A stretch of DNA of 11,262 nucleotides from Thermomicrobiaceae bacterium. Its GTDB lineage: Bacteria; Chloroflexota; Chloroflexia; Thermomicrobiales; Thermomicrobiaceae. The notes under the pieces were generated by a model. That model saw nothing but the letters and a program-made list of their open reading frames with translations. It was not told the origin of the DNA and made no database searches. A program made the position numbers and the translations under genes. The stretch's first letter is position 1; each line of letters starts with the position of its first letter. Shown here piece by piece: positions 8,013-11,262 of the stretch. The DNA is taken from NCBI GenBank assembly GCA_007122555.1, contig SKTL01000481.1, positions 1-11,262 of the forward strand, given 5' to 3'.

Positions 8013-8408
8013 ATGGTCGAGATCAAATCCGATCTCAAATACACGAAGTCTCACGAGTGGATAAAGGTTGACGGCGATTCCGTCACGATGGGCGTGTCGG
8101 ACTTTGCGCAATCCGAGCTTGGCGACATCACCTATCTGGAGCTCCCGGAACCGGGAGAGGCGGTGACTCGGAACGAACCACTCGGCGTGATCGAGTCGGT
8201 CAAGGCTGCGTCGGACATTTACTCTCCAGTGACGGGAGAGATCGTCGAAGCTAACGAGAACGTGGTCGACGCTCCTGAATCGGTAAACTCATCACCATAC
8301 GATGATGCTTGGCTGGTGAAGATCAAGCTGAGCGATCCGTCACAGCTCGATGAATTGATGGACAGTGCCGCCTACGAGAAATTCGTCGAAGAAGAAGGCG
8401 GTCACTAG
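8013..8408 (+). CDS. gcvH: Glycine cleavage system H protein (lipoyl carrier)
   Basis: Lipoylated shuttle protein that carries the methylamine intermediate from the P protein to the T protein and is reoxidised by the L protein (dihydrolipoamide dehydrogenase). It is 131 residues, typical. The N-terminus LKYTKSHEWIKVDGD (8-22) is diagnostic. The lipoyl attachment site is Lys64 in GVIESVKAASDIYSPVTGE (58-76), followed by VNSSPYDDAWLVKIKL (91-106). The acidic C-terminus ends VEEEGGH. ATG 8013 has AAAGGA (7998-8003) 9 bases upstream. In the 44-base gap after gcvT a short hairpin (CGCCC-GAC-GGGCG, 7979-7991) has no T-run and is not a terminator, so co-transcription with gcvT is likely. Confidence 0.97.
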   Translation: MVEIKSDLKYTKSHEWIKVDGDSVTMGVSDFAQSELGDITYLELPEPGEAVTRNEPLGVIESVKAASDIYSPVTGEIVEANENVVDAPESVNSSPYDDAWLVKIKLSDPSQLDELMDSAAYEKFVEEEGGH

Positions 8409-8505
8409 AATATCTTGCCGCGACGCGTCGTTATCGGTCATTCAGGCGCCGCCCCCGGCCACTGCACGGTTCGATGCGCGTGGTGAGATGAGGAGATGAT
8501 TATCA

Positions 8506-9852
8506 ATGTCGTTCGTACCGCATACACCGGAAGATCGTCAGGAAATGCTCGATGCGATCGGGGCAGGCTCTGTTGAGGAGCTGTTTTCGGCGATTCCGGA
8601 ATCTGTTCGGTTTCCCAAACTCGACCTGCCACCGACGCTTTCCGAGATGGAAGCGAACCGGAAGCTGAATCAGCTTGCCGCGAAGAACGTGAACACGGCG
8701 GCGAATCCCTCGTTCCTCGGCGCCGGTATCTACAACCACTACTCTCCGGCAACCGTTTATCAGATCCTCTGGCGCGGCGAGTATCACACCGCCTATACGC
8801 CCTATCAGCCGGAGGTCGCCCAGGGGACGCTGCAGGTCATCTACGAGTTTCAGTCGATGATCAGCGCGTTGACGAACATGGATGTGTCGAACGCATCTCT
8901 CTATGACGGCGCCACGGCGCTGGCGGAGGGCGCGCTGCTGGCGGTGAACCCGCGCAAGAAGCGGACGAAGGTCGTTGTCGCGGGTACGGTGCATCCGCAC
9001 TATCGAGCGGTGCTTCGAACGTATACAACCGGGCTCGATGTCGAAGTCGTCGAGCTTCCGGTACCGACCGATACGCTGCAGAATGATCCGAGCGCGTTTG
9101 ACGAGCATCTGGACGACTCCACGGCCTGCCTGATCGTCCAGTATCCGAACTTCTACGGGCGCATTGAGGACCTGGCCGCAGTTTCAAAGAAAGCGCATGA
9201 CGCGGGCGCGAAGTTCATGGTTTCGACCTATCCGCTCGCGCTGGGCATGCTTCCGCCACCAGGGGATTTCGATGCGGATATTGTTACGGGCGAGGGCCAA
9301 TCGCTCGGCGTTCCGCAAAGCCTGGGCGGTCCCGTCGTCGGTATCCTCGCCGCAAAGCAGGATCTGGTTCGCCAGCTGCCGGGTCGCCTGGCCGGTATGT
9401 CGGTAGATGAAGAAGGCAAGCGGGGGTACGTTCTCGCACTGCAGACGCGCGAGCAGCACATCCGTCGTGAGAAGGCGACAAGCAACATTTGCACCAACCA
9501 GGGTTTGCTGGCGCTCGCGGCGACTGTCTACCTTTCATCAGTCGGACCGACCGGCCTCCGAAAGATCGCCGAGGTGTGCTATCAGAACGCTCACTTCCTG
9601 GCTGAGCAGATCGATGCGATCGACGGCTACGAAGTGCTCGGCGAGGGCCAGTTCTTCAACGAGTTCGCGGTCAAGACGCCGATTCCAGTGCGTGATTTGA
9701 ACCGCAAGTTGCAGGCGGCGGGTATCGTTGGCGGATACGATCTCTCCAAGGTCGATTCGGCCTTTGAGAATACGATGCTGATCTGCACGACCGAAATGAA
9801 CAACAAGGAGCAGATCACCGATCTGATCGCAGCGCTCAAGGCAGCCGCCTGA
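8506..9852 (+). CDS. gcvPA: Glycine dehydrogenase (decarboxylating) subunit 1
   Basis: N-terminal half of the split P protein, which decarboxylates glycine and loads the methylamine onto lipoyl-GcvH. In the two-subunit form the PLP-binding lysine lies in subunit 2 (GcvPB), so this chain should be inactive alone. It is 448 residues, the usual size. Visible are FLGAGIYNHYSP (70-81), EYHTAYTPYQPEVAQGTLQ (92-110) and NASLYDGATALAEG (129-142), all hallmarks of subunit 1, plus GEGQSLGVPQSLGGP later in the chain (bases 9289-9333). ATG 8506 is preceded by AGGAG at 8491-8495, 10 bases upstream. The 97-base gap after gcvH holds a 10-base perfect palindrome (8421-8430) of unknown meaning and no clear promoter. 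Unusually, gcvPB does not follow: a terminator and then der come next. Confidence 0.96.
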   Translation: MSFVPHTPEDRQEMLDAIGAGSVEELFSAIPESVRFPKLDLPPTLSEMEANRKLNQLAAKNVNTAANPSFLGAGIYNHYSPATVYQILWRGEYHTAYTPYQPEVAQGTLQVIYEFQSMISALTNMDVSNASLYDGATALAEGALLAVNPRKKRTKVVVAGTVHPHYRAVLRTYTTGLDVEVVELPVPTDTLQNDPSAFDEHLDDSTACLIVQYPNFYGRIEDLAAVSKKAHDAGAKFMVSTYPLALGMLPPPGDFDADIVTGEGQSLGVPQSLGGPVVGILAAKQDLVRQLPGRLAGMSVDEEGKRGYVLALQTREQHIRREKATSNICTNQGLLALAATVYLSSVGPTGLRKIAEVCYQNAHFLAEQIDAIDGYEVLGEGQFFNEFAVKTPIPVRDLNRKLQAAGIVGGYDLSKVDSAFENTMLICTTEMNNKEQITDLIAALKAAA

Positions 9853-9873
9853 GTCAGCGCACTCGATTTCGAT

Positions 9874-9912
9874 CGCGCGAGTGGCGTCGCCGTGACACTA
9901 CTCGCGCGTTTT
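9874..9912 (+). terminator. Intrinsic terminator after gcvPA
   Basis: CGCGCGAGT (9874-9882) pairs perfectly with ACTCGCGCG (9900-9908), and the stem can extend inward through a G-U, a G-C, a mismatch and three more pairs. TTTT (9909-9912) follows at once. The position, 22 bases after the gcvPA stop, suits the 3' end of the gcvT-gcvH-gcvPA transcript. The T-run is short (TTTTCGTGTT), so termination may be incomplete. Confidence 0.7.
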
Positions 9913-9932
9913 CGTGTTCAATTCAGGACACG
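9913..9932 (+). other. Second hairpin in the gcvPA-der gap
   Basis: CGTGTTC (9913-9919) can pair with GGACACG (9926-9932), seven pairs including one G-U, around a six-base loop. It starts directly after the T-run of the gcvPA terminator and has no T-run of its own. It may stabilise the 3' end or lie in the der leader; it could also be chance. No clear promoter for der was found in the remaining bases 9933-9990. Confidence 0.35.
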
Positions 9933-9990
9933 CTCGCGCCCCGATGGATTCATGCTTTCGCGTACACGCCGTTGTTGAGGACCAGCCACC

Positions 9991-11262
9991 ATGCCAAGAC
10001 CTATTGTTGCAATCGTCGGACGTCCGAATGTCGGTAAGTCAGCTCTGTTCAACCGGCTGATCGGCGAACGGCGCGCGATTGTCGAAGACATCCCGGGAAC
10101 CACCCGAGACCGGATATACGGGGAGGTCGAATGGCGGAATGCCTGGTTCACCCTGGTGGACACCGGCGGGCTTCAGGCGGAGGAGGAGCTGGAACGCTCC
10201 ACAACCGCCGAGATCTCTCGTTCTACCCAGCAGCAGGCGATTCTCGCGCTTGAAGAAGCGGACGTGATCCTCTTCGTCACCGACGGCCTGCATGGCATGT
10301 CCGCCGGCGACATGGAAGTGGCCGACCTGCTCAGGCGCACCACGACGCCGGTCATTGTGGTGGTGAACAAGACCGAGTCGCTCGAGCGTCAGGACAATGC
10401 GGTTGAGTTTTACAATCTCGGACTTGACGAGCCGGTGCCTGTCTCGGCGATTCATGGGCATGGAATCGGTGATCTGCTCGATCGCGTTTTCGCCGCATTG
10501 CCCGATCTCAGCGGAGAAGCGGAATCCGAGCATCCCCGGATCGCACTCGTTGGCCGTCCGAACGTGGGGAAGTCAGCGCTGCTCAATTCGTTGCTGGGAC
10601 AGGGCAGGCAGATTGTCTCCAGCACGCCTGGCACGACTCGCGATTCAATCGATACCGAACTCGACTACAAGTCCCAGCCGATTACGCTTATTGACACCGC
10701 CGGCGTGCGGCGGCGCGGACGCATTGAACAGGGAATCGAGAAGTACAGCGTCCTGCGTTCGATGCGAGCAATCGATCGCGCTGACGTAGCAGTGCTGGTT
10801 CTCGATGCAACCGAGCCGTTCACGGCGCAGGATACCCATATTGCGGGATACATTGAGGAACGCAAGAAGGGAATCGTCCTGGCGATCAACAAATGGGATC
10901 TGGTTGAGAAGGATGACCGGACAGTTGGACGATTTGTCGAGCGCGCCCGAGCGGCATTCGACTTCGTTCCGTATGCGCCGGTCATCTTCATTTCGGCGGA
11001 GACCGGTCAACGAGTCACCCAGATCATCGAGGTTGCGCTCACGGTCATGGCCGAACGCACCCGTCGGGTGTCAACTGGTGAACTGAACAGGCTGATCAAG
11101 GATCTGGTGAATCGCCATCCACCACCCTCGCGCCCCGGCAAGTGGGTCAAGTTCTACTACGCGACTCAGGCGGCGGTGGAGCCTCCGTCGTTTATTATCT
11201 TCACCAACGAACCGGAGAACGTTCACTTTTCCTATCGGCGTTATATCGAGAATCATATTCGA
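9991..11262 (+). CDS. der: Ribosome biogenesis GTPase Der (EngA), 3' partial
   Basis: Essential double-GTPase that acts in assembly of the 50S ribosomal subunit. 424 codons are open and run off the window; the last C-terminal residues of the KH-like domain are missing (family usually 435-490). Domain 1: P-loop GRPNVGKS (10-17), IPGTTRDR (34-41), DTGG (57-60) and the G4 motif as NKTE (126-129), where NKxD is usual. Domain 2: P-loop GRPNVGKS (188-195), TPGTTRDS, DTAG (235-238) and a canonical NKWD (300-303). The KH-like domain begins about residue 352 (STGELNRLIKDLVNRHPPP) and includes GKWVKFYYATQ and FTNEPENVHFSYRRYIENHI near the end. ATG 9991 begins MPRPIVAIVGRPNVG, as expected for the family; GAGG (9977-9980) lies 10 bases upstream. 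A terminator separates it from gcvPA, so it is probably its own unit, and no functional link to the gcv genes is implied. Confidence 0.96.
   Translation, partial: MPRPIVAIVGRPNVGKSALFNRLIGERRAIVEDIPGTTRDRIYGEVEWRNAWFTLVDTGGLQAEEELERSTTAEISRSTQQQAILALEEADVILFVTDGLHGMSAGDMEVADLLRRTTTPVIVVVNKTESLERQDNAVEFYNLGLDEPVPVSAIHGHGIGDLLDRVFAALPDLSGEAESEHPRIALVGRPNVGKSALLNSLLGQGRQIVSSTPGTTRDSIDTELDYKSQPITLIDTAGVRRRGRIEQGIEKYSVLRSMRAIDRADVAVLVLDATEPFTAQDTHIAGYIEERKKGIVLAINKWDLVEKDDRTVGRFVERARAAFDFVPYAPVIFISAETGQRVTQIIEVALTVMAERTRRVSTGELNRLIKDLVNRHPPPSRPGKWVKFYYATQAAVEPPSFIIFTNEPENVHFSYRRYIENHIR

Overview
The window is a densely packed, one-strand stretch of bacterial housekeeping DNA of fairly high G+C content. 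It holds ten genes, all on the + strand: purB (5' end cut off by the window), purC, purS, purQ, purL, purF, gcvT, gcvH, gcvPA (gcvPA = glycine decarboxylase subunit 1) and der (3' end cut off). No mobile element, tRNA, rRNA, CRISPR array or phage gene was seen, and no stretch over 300 bases lacks a gene.

Organism: the gene set fits a Gram-positive-like or deeply branching bacterium rather than a proteobacterium. FGAM synthase is the three-part PurS/PurQ/small-PurL type, PurF has the propeptide and the four cysteines of the Bacillus-type iron-sulfur enzyme, and the glycine decarboxylase is split (GcvPA). The long yeast ADE1-like PurC together with this order and composition would suit Chloroflexota (for example a Thermomicrobia relative), but that placement is a low-confidence inference.

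Layout: positions 2-5223 form a tight de novo purine operon (purB-purC-purS-purQ-purL, gaps of 12-53 bases). A 146-base gap with a possible extended -10 promoter separates it from purF (5370-6773). A 76-base gap then carries a good sigma-70-type promoter (TTGACC, 17 bases, TACAAT) in front of gcvT (best start TTG 6850), followed by gcvH and gcvPA. A GC-rich hairpin with a T-run directly after gcvPA looks like an intrinsic terminator. The partner gene gcvPB is not next in line; der, an essential ribosome-assembly GTPase gene, follows instead.

How they work together: PurF makes phosphoribosylamine from PRPP and glutamine. PurS/Q/L convert FGAR to FGAM, PurC makes SAICAR and PurB cleaves it (and adenylosuccinate). 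The glycine cleavage proteins turn glycine into methylene-tetrahydrofolate, the precursor of the formyl-tetrahydrofolate used twice in purine synthesis, while glycine itself is a purine building block. The pur-gcv neighbourhood is therefore metabolically coherent. I found no convincing undescribed system; the points most worth checking are the gcvT start and promoter, the missing gcvPB, and a Glu in place of the usual Asp in the first Der NKxD motif.
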